In this document: positions 17,001-25,057 of the stretch, piece after piece
Layout of the letters: each line of letters begins with the position of its first letter
Numbering within the stretch: the first letter of the stretch is position 1
From: Actinoplanes lutulentus
GTDB taxonomy: Bacteria; Actinomycetota; Actinomycetes; Mycobacteriales; Micromonosporaceae
Reading direction: 5' to 3'
Assembly (NCBI RefSeq): GCF_003259845.1
Contig: NZ_QLMJ01000004.1
Coordinates: 248,001 to 312,000, forward strand
DNA length: 64,000 nucleotides
Notes under the pieces: model-generated
What the model was told of the DNA's origin: nothing
Databases searched by the model: none
What the model saw: the letters and a program-made list of their open reading frames with translations, nothing else
Translations under genes and position numbers: made by a program

Positions 17001-17628
17001 AGTCGCGTTTGCCCAGGTGTTCGGCCGTACGCCATAGGAGCCTGGACCGGCGCTCGACCGCAGCGATCGCGGCTCTGGCGTCGCGGGGCAGGGCCGCGCC
17101 GACCAGCCAGCTCACCGGTGCGGCCAGCGGGCTCTCCCGGGGCTCGCCCGGCGCCACCACCCCGAGGTACGGCCGCCGCAACGTACGCGGGGCGATCACC
17201 GACAGAATGCGGCTCAGGTGGCCGCGCTGGGCGACGATGGCGACCGGTTGGCCGCCGCCGAAGTGGCCCTCGTGCTCGGAGCGGAGCAGGTTGGAGACCG
17301 TGTCGACGGAGTGGCGTTCGACGCCGATGACCTCTGGTGGCACTCCGGCATCCAGGAGCCATGACCGCATCAGATCAGCCTCGGGGATGCCTTGGAAGAC
17401 CTCGCCCTCCGGCGAGGTCCAGGCCCGGCCCTTGTGGTCGATCGGGGACTTGTATCCGGAGCAGACGATCCGGCCGGGCACGGCCAGCTCGACGGCTAGG
17501 CGGCAGCGGGCCTCGCCTTCCAGGTTCAGCCCGGTGCCGTCGCGGTTGCGGCCCCGGCCGGGCACCAGCACGTGCCTCACCTCGGCAAGCGTGAGTCCGG
17601 GCGTCCCCGGCAGCACTTCCAATTCCAC
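16993..17628 (-). CDS. DUF218/YdcF-family protein
   Basis: 211 residues. The family signature appears as HVLVPGRGRNRDGTGLNLEG near the N terminus, IVCSGYKSP in the middle and RHSVDTVSNLLRS (the DTxxN helix), then VAIVAQRGHLSRIL. DUF218 proteins (SanA/ElyC/YdcF) have a Rossmann-like fold and are tied to envelope processes in E. coli; the substrate here is unknown. No membrane segment or signal peptide is apparent, so it should be cytoplasmic. It lies downstream of the phytase-like gene on the same strand but a perfect hairpin separates them, so they are probably independent units. Confidence 0.78.
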   Translation of the reverse strand: MELEVLPGTPGLTLAEVRHVLVPGRGRNRDGTGLNLEGEARCRLAVELAVPGRIVCSGYKSPIDHKGRAWTSPEGEVFQGIPEADLMRSWLLDAGVPPEVIGVERHSVDTVSNLLRSEHEGHFGGGQPVAIVAQRGHLSRILSVIAPRTLRRPYLGVVAPGEPRESPLAAPVSWLVGAALPRDARAAIAAVERRSRLLWRTAEHLGKRDYY

Positions 17629-17641
17629 CCACCCAGCATGA

Positions 17642-17675
17642 GACCCGGCGCTGACCAGAAGATCAGCGCCGGGTC
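17642..17675 (-). terminator. Hairpin after the phytase-like gene
   Basis: Perfect 13-bp stem GACCCGGCGCTGA (17642-17654) / TCAGCGCCGGGTC (17663-17675) with an 8-nt loop, placed between the stop at 17705 and the next gene on the same strand. No T-run. Probably a terminator for the upstream gene, though it lies close to the 5' end of the DUF218 gene. Confidence 0.75.
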
Positions 17676-17704
17676 AGAAAAGCAGCAGAACTACCGGACA
17701 GACC

Positions 17705-19834
17705 TCAGAGCAGGCGGCCCAGGTTCAGGAAGACCGTCTCGCCCGTCGAGTCGTCGAGGCCGTCGTTGTCGGTCACGGCGTAGGTGCGCCCGTCGCCGGC
17801 CACCGCCAAGCCCTCGACCTTGTCCTGCACCCAGCCACCACCGGCCTGCAACAGCGGCAGCAGGTCCTTGCGCAGTTTCTTGGTGACGACCGGAGTACCC
17901 GTCCACGTCGCCGGGACGTCGAACGTGTAGATCTTCTTGACCGCGGCGAGCGTGCCCCGCTGGTTGTCGCGCTCGATCACCGCGAACGTTTCGGCGTCGA
18001 CCGCTACCAGCTCGGACAGGCCGACCCACCCCGTCGGGGCGGTGTCGAGCGGGTACAGCAGCCACGACCAGGTCTTGGTCACCGTGTCGTAGCGGCCGAT
18101 CCGGGCCGTGTTCGCCGGGTCGCCCTTGATCGCGCGCTGGACGGCAACCCAGACGTACTTGCCCACCTCGGCGACGCCTTCGAGGCCGTTGCTGGTGATC
18201 GCGGCGGCCACGTCGGCGGAGAGCGGAATCTCTTCCTGCACCACGCCGGTGGCGTTCAGGCGTACCAAAAGGTTGGGGGCTTTGCCGGCGCCGGTGCCTT
18301 CGACGGACAGCCAGTAACCGCCCTGCTTGCGAGCGACGATGCCCTCGGCGTCATAGCCGGTGGGCGAGCCGTCCTTCGTGACCGTGAGTTGCTGGGAGAT
18401 GACGCCGTCGGTCGACAGCGTCAGGATCCGGGTCGGGGTGTAGACCGAATCGGTCACCGACACGAGCTGGTCACGGCTGCCCGGCACCGGGGAGAGCGCG
18501 GAGAGCGCACCCCACGGGATGGAAGCGACCGACGAGACCTGCGTGTCCGAGCCCGGCGCGTCCAGCTTGAAGACCTGGATGCCGCCGCGGATGCCGATCG
18601 ACGGGTCCTCCTCCTCGCTGGCGACGACGACGAGGCCGCGGGACGGCACGGCGACGACACCCTCGGGGGCGTTCGTGGTCGGCATCAGCTGCTTGAACTT
18701 CGGCGCGGACGGCTTGGAGACGTCGTAGGCCGCGGTGAAGTTGCCCCGCTCCGAGTTCACAAAGAGGTAGGGAACGCCGCCCATCCGGGCAAACGCCACG
18801 TTCTCCACCTCGATGCCCTTGGCATCCGAGCGCTTGTCCGGGTACTGGCCGTGCTCGACGGCGATGTGCTCCAGCGTGTTGCCGGCATCCCAGACGACCT
18901 TGCCGGTCTTCTTGTTGAAGATCGTCCAGCCGCGCGAGCCGCCCTCGTAGTCGCCCTCGTTCGCGGTGGCGAACAGGTCGTCGTTGATCCAGGCGACGCC
19001 GTCCGGCTCGCGCTTCGCGGTGATCGAACCGTCGAGCGAGATGGTGTCGTCGTCCAGCGTGTCAACGCCGCTGACCGTGACGGTTCCGGCGGAAAAATCA
19101 GAAACGACCTTTTTGGTACGCAGGGAGACCACCGCGAGATGATTGTTCTCCTGCAGAGACACGACGGCCTCGTCACGCGAGTTGATGCTCACGTACTCCG
19201 GTTCGGGGTCGGTCGGAGCGACCGCCGAGAGACCTTCCAACGAGACCTTGGTGACCTTCCAGGTCGCCACGTCGATCACGGACAGCCAGCCGGGCGGCGC
19301 CTGCGGGATCGCGCCGTCGTTGACGTCCTCGTCGCGCTCGTTCTCGATCGCGACGGCGATGTACCGGCCGCTCGGCGCGACGGCGACCGAGTCGGGCTGT
19401 CCGCCGAGCTCGATCGACCGGACGACCGCGCGGGTCTTGGAGTCGATCACCACGAGCTTGCCGGACGGGTCGGTGAAGCTGGTCCGGGTGTTGACACCGG
19501 CCAGCAGCAGACGGCCCAGGTGGGCGACCGACGTGGGCTCGCCGCCGACGGCCAGCGTCCCCGCCGGGGCCGGGCGCGACGGGTTGCTGATGTCGACGAA
19601 GCCGAGGCGCTTGCCGGGGCTGTCGGTGTAGACGACAGTGCGGCCGTCCTCGGTGACGGTCGAGATCTCGGCCGCCGCCGTGTCGTCGATCGACGAGTTC
19701 AGGTATGCGGGGAACGTGGAAAGGCGCTGGAACGTGTTGGCATAACCGTGCGCGGCCGCCGCGGTGGGCACGCTGCCGACGGCAGCCAAGGCCACGACGG
19801 TGGCAACCGCCGAGGTGGTACGGCGAATGGACAT
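17705..19834 (-). CDS. Secreted esterase-like/phytase-like beta-propeller protein
   Basis: 709 residues with a signal peptide (MSIRRTTSAVATVVALAAVG, cleavage likely after PTAAAA). The first ~400 residues look like a beta-propeller with LVIVD/choice-of-anchor-type blades (KRLGFVDISNPSRPAP, GWLSVIDVATWKVTKV, AYDVSKPSAPKFKQLM). The C-terminal ~300 residues match the 'esterase-like activity of phytase' family (YDAEGIVARKQGGYWLSVEG, LEGVAEVGKYVWVAVQRA, WVQDKVEGLAVAGDGRTYAVTDND). It is probably extracellular and releases phosphate or cleaves esters, but the substrate cannot be read from sequence. No sorting motif or C-terminal anchor is seen. It follows the GT87 gene by 9 nt, so the two may share a transcript. 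Confidence 0.85.
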   Translation of the reverse strand: MSIRRTTSAVATVVALAAVGSVPTAAAAHGYANTFQRLSTFPAYLNSSIDDTAAAEISTVTEDGRTVVYTDSPGKRLGFVDISNPSRPAPAGTLAVGGEPTSVAHLGRLLLAGVNTRTSFTDPSGKLVVIDSKTRAVVRSIELGGQPDSVAVAPSGRYIAVAIENERDEDVNDGAIPQAPPGWLSVIDVATWKVTKVSLEGLSAVAPTDPEPEYVSINSRDEAVVSLQENNHLAVVSLRTKKVVSDFSAGTVTVSGVDTLDDDTISLDGSITAKREPDGVAWINDDLFATANEGDYEGGSRGWTIFNKKTGKVVWDAGNTLEHIAVEHGQYPDKRSDAKGIEVENVAFARMGGVPYLFVNSERGNFTAAYDVSKPSAPKFKQLMPTTNAPEGVVAVPSRGLVVVASEEEDPSIGIRGGIQVFKLDAPGSDTQVSSVASIPWGALSALSPVPGSRDQLVSVTDSVYTPTRILTLSTDGVISQQLTVTKDGSPTGYDAEGIVARKQGGYWLSVEGTGAGKAPNLLVRLNATGVVQEEIPLSADVAAAITSNGLEGVAEVGKYVWVAVQRAIKGDPANTARIGRYDTVTKTWSWLLYPLDTAPTGWVGLSELVAVDAETFAVIERDNQRGTLAAVKKIYTFDVPATWTGTPVVTKKLRKDLLPLLQAGGGWVQDKVEGLAVAGDGRTYAVTDNDGLDDSTGETVFLNLGRLL

Positions 19835-19843
19835 GCGCTCTGA

Positions 19844-20980
19844 CTACGCGATGATCTTGTCGCTTTCATGGATTTCAGACGAACTGCGGGTGCCGAGGGG
19901 TGTCCAGAAGAGCAGAGCCAGGCTGAACCAGACATAAATGTTGCCGCCGAGCAGCTCCAGGGGCGGCCGGGGCCGTTTCTCCCACAGCCAGGTGAGGTGC
20001 GAGGTCATCAGTACATAGCCCGAAATACCGAGGTACGGGCGTCCCATCTCGACACATCGCACCAACGCCGGAATCAACCAGACACAGTGGTGGATCCAGG
20101 TGACCGGGCTGATCAGGCACCCCAGGACACCGGTCAGGGCGAGGCCGCCGACGACGTCGTCCGGCGCGCGGAAGACCCGCCATCCCCAGGCCGCCAGCGT
20201 CGCCACGACACCGACCAGCCAGACCCGGGACTCGACCGTCTCGATCGGCAGGCGCGCGAGCAGACCCCGCTCGGACTGGTTCGACAGGTAATACAGCAGC
20301 CCGACCCGGTTGGTGTCCCAGAGCGCCGACGTCCAGAACTCCCGGGACTGATCCGGGAAGAGCGCCCCGGCCAGCAGCGTCGCGGCCGCCGCCGATCCGA
20401 TCGACGTGGCGAGAGCACGCCAGCGCCGGGTGACCAGCAGGTAGAGGATGAAGACGCCGGGTGTCAGCTTGATCGCCACGGCCAGACCGATTCCGACACC
20501 GGCCCACTTCCGGCCACGGGCCACGCCGAACAGCATGTCCGCGGTGACGAGGGCGAGCAGCAGCGTGTTGACCTGACCGAAGGTGATCGTCTCGCGTACC
20601 GGCTCGAAGAGGAGCGCGAGCAGCATGGCGATCGCGATCGCGTAGCGGAACGGCCAGCCTTTCTGCCGGATGTACGGCCCCGCCAGCCACCACATCAGCG
20701 CCGCGGTCGTCGCGATCGTCGCCACGCTCGCGACCGCCGCCACCAGCCACAACGGCAGGTAGGCCATCGGCGACATCACCAGGCCCGCGAACGGCGGATA
20801 GGTGAATCCGTACGGCGTACCCGGTCGCAGAAAGTCGTAGACCATCCCGCCGTCGCGGAACCAGTACTGGACCGCCCCGTAATAGACCTTCGAGTCGAAG
20901 TACTCGTTACGGAGCCCGGTGAAGACGATCGCCCCCACCGTGAGCAGCGCCAGGCCGACGAGAGTGCTGATTCGCTTCAT
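19844..20980 (-). CDS. GT87-family polyprenol-phosphomannose-dependent mannosyltransferase
   Basis: 378 residues, about ten hydrophobic helices. Features of the GT87 (DUF2029) GT-C family: an early loop with NEYFDSKVYYGAVQYWF (acidic pair near the first extracytoplasmic loop), GTPYGFTYPPFAGLVMSP, ITFGQVNTLLLALV, and VAIKLTPGVFILYLL. Relatives such as PimE add alpha-1,2-mannose to lipid-linked glycans from polyprenyl-phosphomannose on the outer membrane face. The next upstream gene is an MptB-like alpha-1,6-mannosyltransferase whose end overlaps this start by 74 bp, so the pair likely works in the same cell-envelope mannan pathway. Confidence 0.88.
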   Translation of the reverse strand: MKRISTLVGLALLTVGAIVFTGLRNEYFDSKVYYGAVQYWFRDGGMVYDFLRPGTPYGFTYPPFAGLVMSPMAYLPLWLVAAVASVATIATTAALMWWLAGPYIRQKGWPFRYAIAIAMLLALLFEPVRETITFGQVNTLLLALVTADMLFGVARGRKWAGVGIGLAVAIKLTPGVFILYLLVTRRWRALATSIGSAAAATLLAGALFPDQSREFWTSALWDTNRVGLLYYLSNQSERGLLARLPIETVESRVWLVGVVATLAAWGWRVFRAPDDVVGGLALTGVLGCLISPVTWIHHCVWLIPALVRCVEMGRPYLGISGYVLMTSHLTWLWEKRPRPPLELLGGNIYVWFSLALLFWTPLGTRSSSEIHESDKIIA

Positions 20981-22310
20981 GCAGGACTTTCCACGCTAGA
21001 CAGCCGGCGAGCACGGTCATGCCGACGGCGCCCTGCGTCTTCGTGACGAGGGCCAGGTTGTATCCATCCGGCAGGCAGAGCGCCGCGGCCACCGCGAACG
21101 GGGCGACCAGCCACCGGGTCTCCTTACGCACGGTCGCGGCGAGCACGGCCAGGGGCCAGAGGGCGTACCACGGGTGGAACACCGGAGCGAGCAGCACGGT
21201 CGCGGCCAGCGCCAGGCCCGCGTAGTGCACCGCATCCCTGGAAAAAGCACGCACCCAGAGGACCACCAGCACCACGGCCAGAGTGATCATTCCGAGCACC
21301 CGGGTCACCGGCACCGCGCTCGGCACGCCGAGCACTTCCAGGGTCAGGCCCACCGCGGTCGGCAGCGCGGTCCACTGCACCGACACGCCGCTTCCGGACA
21401 GGCCGGTCACCCAGCCGAGGCCGAGGCCGGCGCCGAGCGAGACACCCACGAGAGCCGCCACCGCTCCCCCGCCGAGCGCGACCGCCGCACGCCACCAGGG
21501 CTTCGGCAGGAGCAGCAGAGCGAACGGCAGCACCACCACGGCGGTCGCCTTCACACCGACGGCGAGGCCGAGCAGCACGCCTGCCGCGATCATTCGCGGC
21601 CAGGTGATCGCGGCCTGCGCCACGGCCAGACCGGCCACCAGCAGGGCGACCATGACCGCGTCGTTGTGCGCGCCGGAGATCAGATGAATGGGCACGAGCG
21701 GACACGCGAGGAACAGCCACACCGCACGTTCCGGCGGCACACCGGCGCGCCGCGCCAGCATCGGCAGGCACCAGCCGATCACCGCGACACTCAGAACCGC
21801 GATCAGCCGGAGCACCGCCACGGTCCCGGCAAGCGACCCACCGACCGTCGCCGCCAGCGCCGCCAGCACCAGGAACACCGGCCCGTAAGGCGCCGGAGCG
21901 TCACTCCAGGTAGGCGAGACGGCGTCGGCCCAGGGACAACCCAGAAGATCAACCCCGCCGGAGTACGGGTCGAGGCCCGCCGCCTGCTGCCAACCCTGAC
22001 AGGCGTACGAGTAGACGTCGTAACTGGCCAGCGGCAGGAACGGCACCAACGGCGCAGCCCAGAGCGCCGCCGTGAGATAGGCCCAGCGTAACGACGGCAC
22101 ATCCCGCCGGCCCACCCACCACGCGCCGATCAGCAGCACGGTGCCGGCCAGCCAGCTGACCGGGAGCAGCACACCGTTGTCACCGGAGAAGATCGTGCCC
22201 GGTGTCACGTTGGGTTTCCACGGGCTGGAGGCGCCGCCGAGCCAGGCGGCCACCGCCAGCAGCAGACTGCCTGCCAGCCCCGTGTATCGGACGAGGGACG
22301 GACGGGGCAT
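20907..22310 (-). CDS. mptB: MptB-like alpha-1,6-mannosyltransferase
   Basis: 467 residues, multi-spanning GT-C glycosyltransferase. The diagnostic stretch PLASYDVYSYACQGWQQAAG and DPYSGG, with the acidic residue in the first large loop, is the MptA/MptB signature; HLISGAHNDAVMVALLVAGL and GVKATAVVVLPFALLLL are further family blocks. These enzymes use polyprenyl-phosphomannose to extend alpha-1,6-mannan cores of lipomannan-type glycolipids. The ATG at 22310 is chosen because the protein then begins MPRPSLVRYTGLAG before the first helix; the frame is open upstream but reads as charged, non-homologous sequence. Its 3' end overlaps the GT87 start. Confidence 0.88.
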   Translation of the reverse strand: MPRPSLVRYTGLAGSLLLAVAAWLGGASSPWKPNVTPGTIFSGDNGVLLPVSWLAGTVLLIGAWWVGRRDVPSLRWAYLTAALWAAPLVPFLPLASYDVYSYACQGWQQAAGLDPYSGGVDLLGCPWADAVSPTWSDAPAPYGPVFLVLAALAATVGGSLAGTVAVLRLIAVLSVAVIGWCLPMLARRAGVPPERAVWLFLACPLVPIHLISGAHNDAVMVALLVAGLAVAQAAITWPRMIAAGVLLGLAVGVKATAVVVLPFALLLLPKPWWRAAVALGGGAVAALVGVSLGAGLGLGWVTGLSGSGVSVQWTALPTAVGLTLEVLGVPSAVPVTRVLGMITLAVVLVVLWVRAFSRDAVHYAGLALAATVLLAPVFHPWYALWPLAVLAATVRKETRWLVAPFAVAAALCLPDGYNLALVTKTQGAVGMTVLAGCLAWKVLHEANQHSRRPGAAHGGGDRLHRAP

Positions 22311-22367
22311 GGCGACGACCCTACCGTGACAGGCTGCTACCTCCGGGAAACCGGTAGGGTCGGCGGG

Positions 22368-24068
22368 ATGTGGGCCCGGCACCGGCTGGAATGGATCACC
22401 GCGCTGGGAGCGGCGATCCTCGGCGGCATCTACCTTCTGCTGCCCCGGATGGGCTCCGACCTCGCCGCTCAGGTGGCCCGCGCGGACTTCTTCGCCGGGC
22501 ACGGCCTCACCCCGGTCGACCTGAGCTGGTACGCCGGCGTCGAACAGTTCGGCTACAGCCTCGTGTCGCAGCCCGTGATGGCGCTGCTCGGCGTACGCGT
22601 CACCGGCGTGCTCAGCCTCGTCGCCGGATCGGTGCTGCTCGCCGTGCTGTTCCACCGGACCGGAGCAGCACGGCCCTGGCTCGGCGCGGTGTTCGGCACC
22701 GTCGCGTTCACCGGCAACCTGGTCAGCGGCCGCGTCACGTACGGACTCGGCGTTTGCTTCGGCATCGCCGCACTGGTCCTGCTCACGGTTCCCCGGCTAC
22801 GCCGTTTCGCCGCGGTCGCCGCGTTCCTCGCGTCCGCGACCAGCCCGGTCGCCGGCCTCTTCACCGGCCTCGCCGGCGCGGCACTACTGCTGACCGGGCA
22901 AAAGCCGGCACCCGCCGGACAAAGGCCAGCACCCGCCGGGCAAAGGCCAGCACTCGCCGGACAATCGCTGGCCGAAGGGCAATCGCCGGCCGAAGGATCG
23001 CCGGGCCGGCACCGGCTGGGCAGGTGGGACGGGCTTCTGCTCGCCATCCCGGCGGCCGTGCCGCTCGCCCTGACCGCGCTGCTGTTCGGCGACGGCGGCT
23101 GGATGAACATCAGCCGGACGGACACCGTGCGCGCCGTCGTGACCGGCCTGGTCGTGGCCGTTTTCGTGCCGATCCGGGCGGTGCGCGCCGGGGCGCTGAT
23201 GTCGTCGGCCGGGGTGCTCGCTGCCGCGTTGATCCACACTCCGGTCGGGCTCAACGCGACTCGGCTCGCGGTGATGTTCGGGCTGCCGATCTTGGCGGCT
23301 TATGGTGCGGCGCTCACACGCACGGCAAACGCGCATATTTCGGAAACGGGCGCCCCGAAAAGGCGTACCCATGAAAAGCGTGACCGGATCGCCGGGATCG
23401 CGCTGCTCGCGGTTTTGATCTGGTGGCAGCCGCCGGTGGTGATCGACGATGTGCGCGACATCGGGAATCCGGCATCCGATCCAGCCTATTTTGAACCGCT
23501 TCGCGACCGGCTCGCCGCCGAGAAGTTGACCGGGCGCGTCGAGATCCCGCCGACCCGCGCCTACTGGGAAGCCGCCTCGATGGGCGATGTCCCGCTGGCG
23601 CGAGGCTGGCTGCGTCAGGCCGATATTGATCGGAACCCGCTCTTCTTCACGACGGTGCCCGGCGCGTCCGGAACCGGCGTCGAACTGACCGCCGACAGCT
23701 ACCGCACCTGGCTCGACGAACAGGCCGTCCAATTCGTCGCGGTGCCCGACGTCACCCTCGCCTGGCCGGGAAGATCCGAAGCTCAGCTCGTGACCAGCGG
23801 ATTGCCTTACCTCACCCTGATCTGGTCGCATTCTCACTGGCGTCTGTACGCCGTAACGAACCCCCGCCCGATCGTCCCAGGCTTGGTCCACCAGGACGCG
23901 GCATCAGTGATCTTCGACGCCCCGAGTGCGGGCTCGGTGGATGTGCGCGTCCGCTATCACCGCTGGCTGACCGTTTCTGACGGTGCAACGGTTAGCGCCG
24001 CCGGCGACTGGACCCGGGTGAACGTCCCGGCACCCGGCCGCTACACACTCACCAGCAGCCTGCGGTGA
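22368..24068 (+). CDS. Polytopic membrane protein of unknown function, GT-C-like
   Basis: 566 residues. Around a dozen helices in the first ~340 residues, then a ~200-residue soluble extracytoplasmic domain with strand-rich sequence (RWLTVSDGATVSAAGDWTRV) and ADSYRTWLDEQAVQFVAVPD. The layout of helices followed by a beta-rich tail recalls uncharacterised actinobacterial GT-C-like membrane proteins, but I do not recognise a catalytic motif. Divergent from the mptB-like gene, 57 bp apart, so they may be co-regulated. A low-complexity insert (KPAPAGQRPAPAGQRPALAG region, ~residues 178-212) is encoded by a short DNA repeat at 22896-23010 and interrupts the membrane domain. Confidence 0.75.
   Translation: MWARHRLEWITALGAAILGGIYLLLPRMGSDLAAQVARADFFAGHGLTPVDLSWYAGVEQFGYSLVSQPVMALLGVRVTGVLSLVAGSVLLAVLFHRTGAARPWLGAVFGTVAFTGNLVSGRVTYGLGVCFGIAALVLLTVPRLRRFAAVAAFLASATSPVAGLFTGLAGAALLLTGQKPAPAGQRPAPAGQRPALAGQSLAEGQSPAEGSPGRHRLGRWDGLLLAIPAAVPLALTALLFGDGGWMNISRTDTVRAVVTGLVVAVFVPIRAVRAGALMSSAGVLAAALIHTPVGLNATRLAVMFGLPILAAYGAALTRTANAHISETGAPKRRTHEKRDRIAGIALLAVLIWWQPPVVIDDVRDIGNPASDPAYFEPLRDRLAAEKLTGRVEIPPTRAYWEAASMGDVPLARGWLRQADIDRNPLFFTTVPGASGTGVELTADSYRTWLDEQAVQFVAVPDVTLAWPGRSEAQLVTSGLPYLTLIWSHSHWRLYAVTNPRPIVPGLVHQDAASVIFDAPSAGSVDVRVRYHRWLTVSDGATVSAAGDWTRVNVPAPGRYTLTSSLR
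22896..23010 (+). repeat. ~24-bp in-frame repeat in a membrane-protein loop
   Basis: CCGCCGG(A/G)CAAAGGCCAGCA units recur with ~24-nt spacing, then shift to CAATCGC(T/C)GGCCGAAGG units. The repeat is a multiple of 3 and inserts Gln/Pro/Ala/Gly repeats into one loop of the protein, likely species- or strain-specific. Confidence 0.75.
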
Positions 24069-24128
24069 GGTTCGCCCGCCGCCGGTGACATCGACTGTCG
24101 ATGCTCAGCGCGGGCGCTCGCCGATGTC

Positions 24129-24170
24129 GTGAGTTTGTGCCGCCATATCGACCACAAACTCACAAGATCA
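24129..24170. repeat. Dispersed GTGAGTTTG...TCACAAGATC element, copy 2
   Basis: Perfect 11-bp arms GTGAGTTTGTG (24129-24139) and CACAAACTCAC (24153-24163) with a 13-nt loop, followed by AAGATCA. The same blocks occur at 8194-8240. Lying between two convergent genes, it could also terminate transcription. Confidence 0.6.
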
Positions 24171-24187
24171 CGCTCTGCGGCGCTGGG

Positions 24188-24379
24188 TTAGCGGGCGGCC
24201 TTGCGCCTTGCGCGCTGTTCGCGGGTGATGCGCTTGCGGTTTTCCAGGTCGCGTTTCCACTGCTCACGGGCGTGTTCGTCGCAGCCCTGCACGGCGCCCT
24301 TGGTCTGTGCCGGGCCGATCAGGGACCGGAATGCCCAGTCGTCGAACGTCTGGTGGAACCAGTTCGAGAACTTCGACAT
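24188..24379 (-). CDS. Small basic protein divergent from an OhrR-type regulator
   Basis: 63 residues beginning MSKFSNWFHQTFDDWAFRSL and ending in a Lys/Arg-rich helix (KRDLENRKRITREQRARRKA). The ATG at 24379 has GGAGG 7 nt upstream; the longer frame from 24424 would start inside the operator and lacks such a site. The MarR/OhrR operator lies between this gene and the regulator, so both are probably controlled by it. Family not recognised; likely cytoplasmic. Confidence 0.7.
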   Translation of the reverse strand: MSKFSNWFHQTFDDWAFRSLIGPAQTKGAVQGCDEHAREQWKRDLENRKRITREQRARRKAAR

Positions 24380-24412
24380 GGAGCTCGCCTCCGACACTTT
24401 GCGGGCCAATGG

Positions 24413-24439
24413 TTGGTACACCAACTATTGGTAGACTAA
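24413..24439. promoter_or_regulatory. Tandem MarR/OhrR-type operator
   Basis: TTGGTACACCAA (24413-24424) is an inverted repeat with 5-bp arms and is followed 15 bp later by the near-copy TTGGTAGACTAA (24428-24439). The pair lies 26 nt before the GTG of the regulator and 34 nt before the divergent small gene, the place expected for autoregulation. Confidence 0.75.
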
Positions 24440-24464
24440 CCGCTGACCTGAGGAGACACGAACC

Positions 24465-24914
24465 GTGAGTGATCCAGACCACTCCAGCACTGACCCGCTG
24501 GCGCTTGAGCAGCAGGTTTGTTTCGCCATGTCGGTGGCTGCCCGCAGTGTCGTGGCGATCTACCGGCCGCTTCTGGAGCCGATGGGTCTGACCCACCCTC
24601 AGTACCTGGTGATGCTCGCTCTCTGGCAGCACGCCCCGCTGTCCGTGCGCCGGCTCAGCGAGCTGCTGCAACTCGACCCGGGCACCCTGTCGCCGTTGCT
24701 GAAGCGCCTTGAGGCGATCGGATATCTGCGGCGGGAGCGGGATCCCGCTGACGAGCGCAGTCTCGCGATCACGCTGACCGAGCGGGGCCGGGCGCTGCGG
24801 TCCGACGCCGAGCGCATTCCGCCGGCCGTTGTAGAACGGCTCGGGATGCCGCTTGAAGAATTGAGAAGTGTTCATGCCGCGCTGACTCGGGTAATCGCTG
24901 CCGCTACTCGCTGA
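24465..24914 (+). CDS. ohrR: MarR/OhrR-family transcriptional regulator
   Basis: 149 residues, winged helix-turn-helix. The N-terminal ALEQQVCFAMSVAARSVVAI aligns with the OhrR segment that carries the peroxide-sensing Cys (here Cys19), followed by YRPLLEPMGLTHPQYLVMLA, the recognition region LSELLQLDPGTLSPLLKRLE and the wing RERDPADERSLAITLT. OhrR proteins are repressors released when the Cys is oxidised by organic hydroperoxides. The GTG at 24465 follows GAGGAG. No ohr peroxidase gene is adjacent, so the target may be the divergent small gene or elsewhere; a thiol-based sensing role is inferred from the Cys context. Confidence 0.85.
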   Translation: MSDPDHSSTDPLALEQQVCFAMSVAARSVVAIYRPLLEPMGLTHPQYLVMLALWQHAPLSVRRLSELLQLDPGTLSPLLKRLEAIGYLRRERDPADERSLAITLTERGRALRSDAERIPPAVVERLGMPLEELRSVHAALTRVIAAATR

Positions 24915-25057
24915 GACTGTCTCGCAAATCGGCTAGTAATCCGTCACCCGTATCGGTTGATCGGCGGAAACGTCACCCTTAGCGGCCTATCGCCATCCTC
25001 TGCGGCGCGATTCACTGAATTCCCGGAAATTTCCCGTTGTCCTGGGATCCGGCGAGG

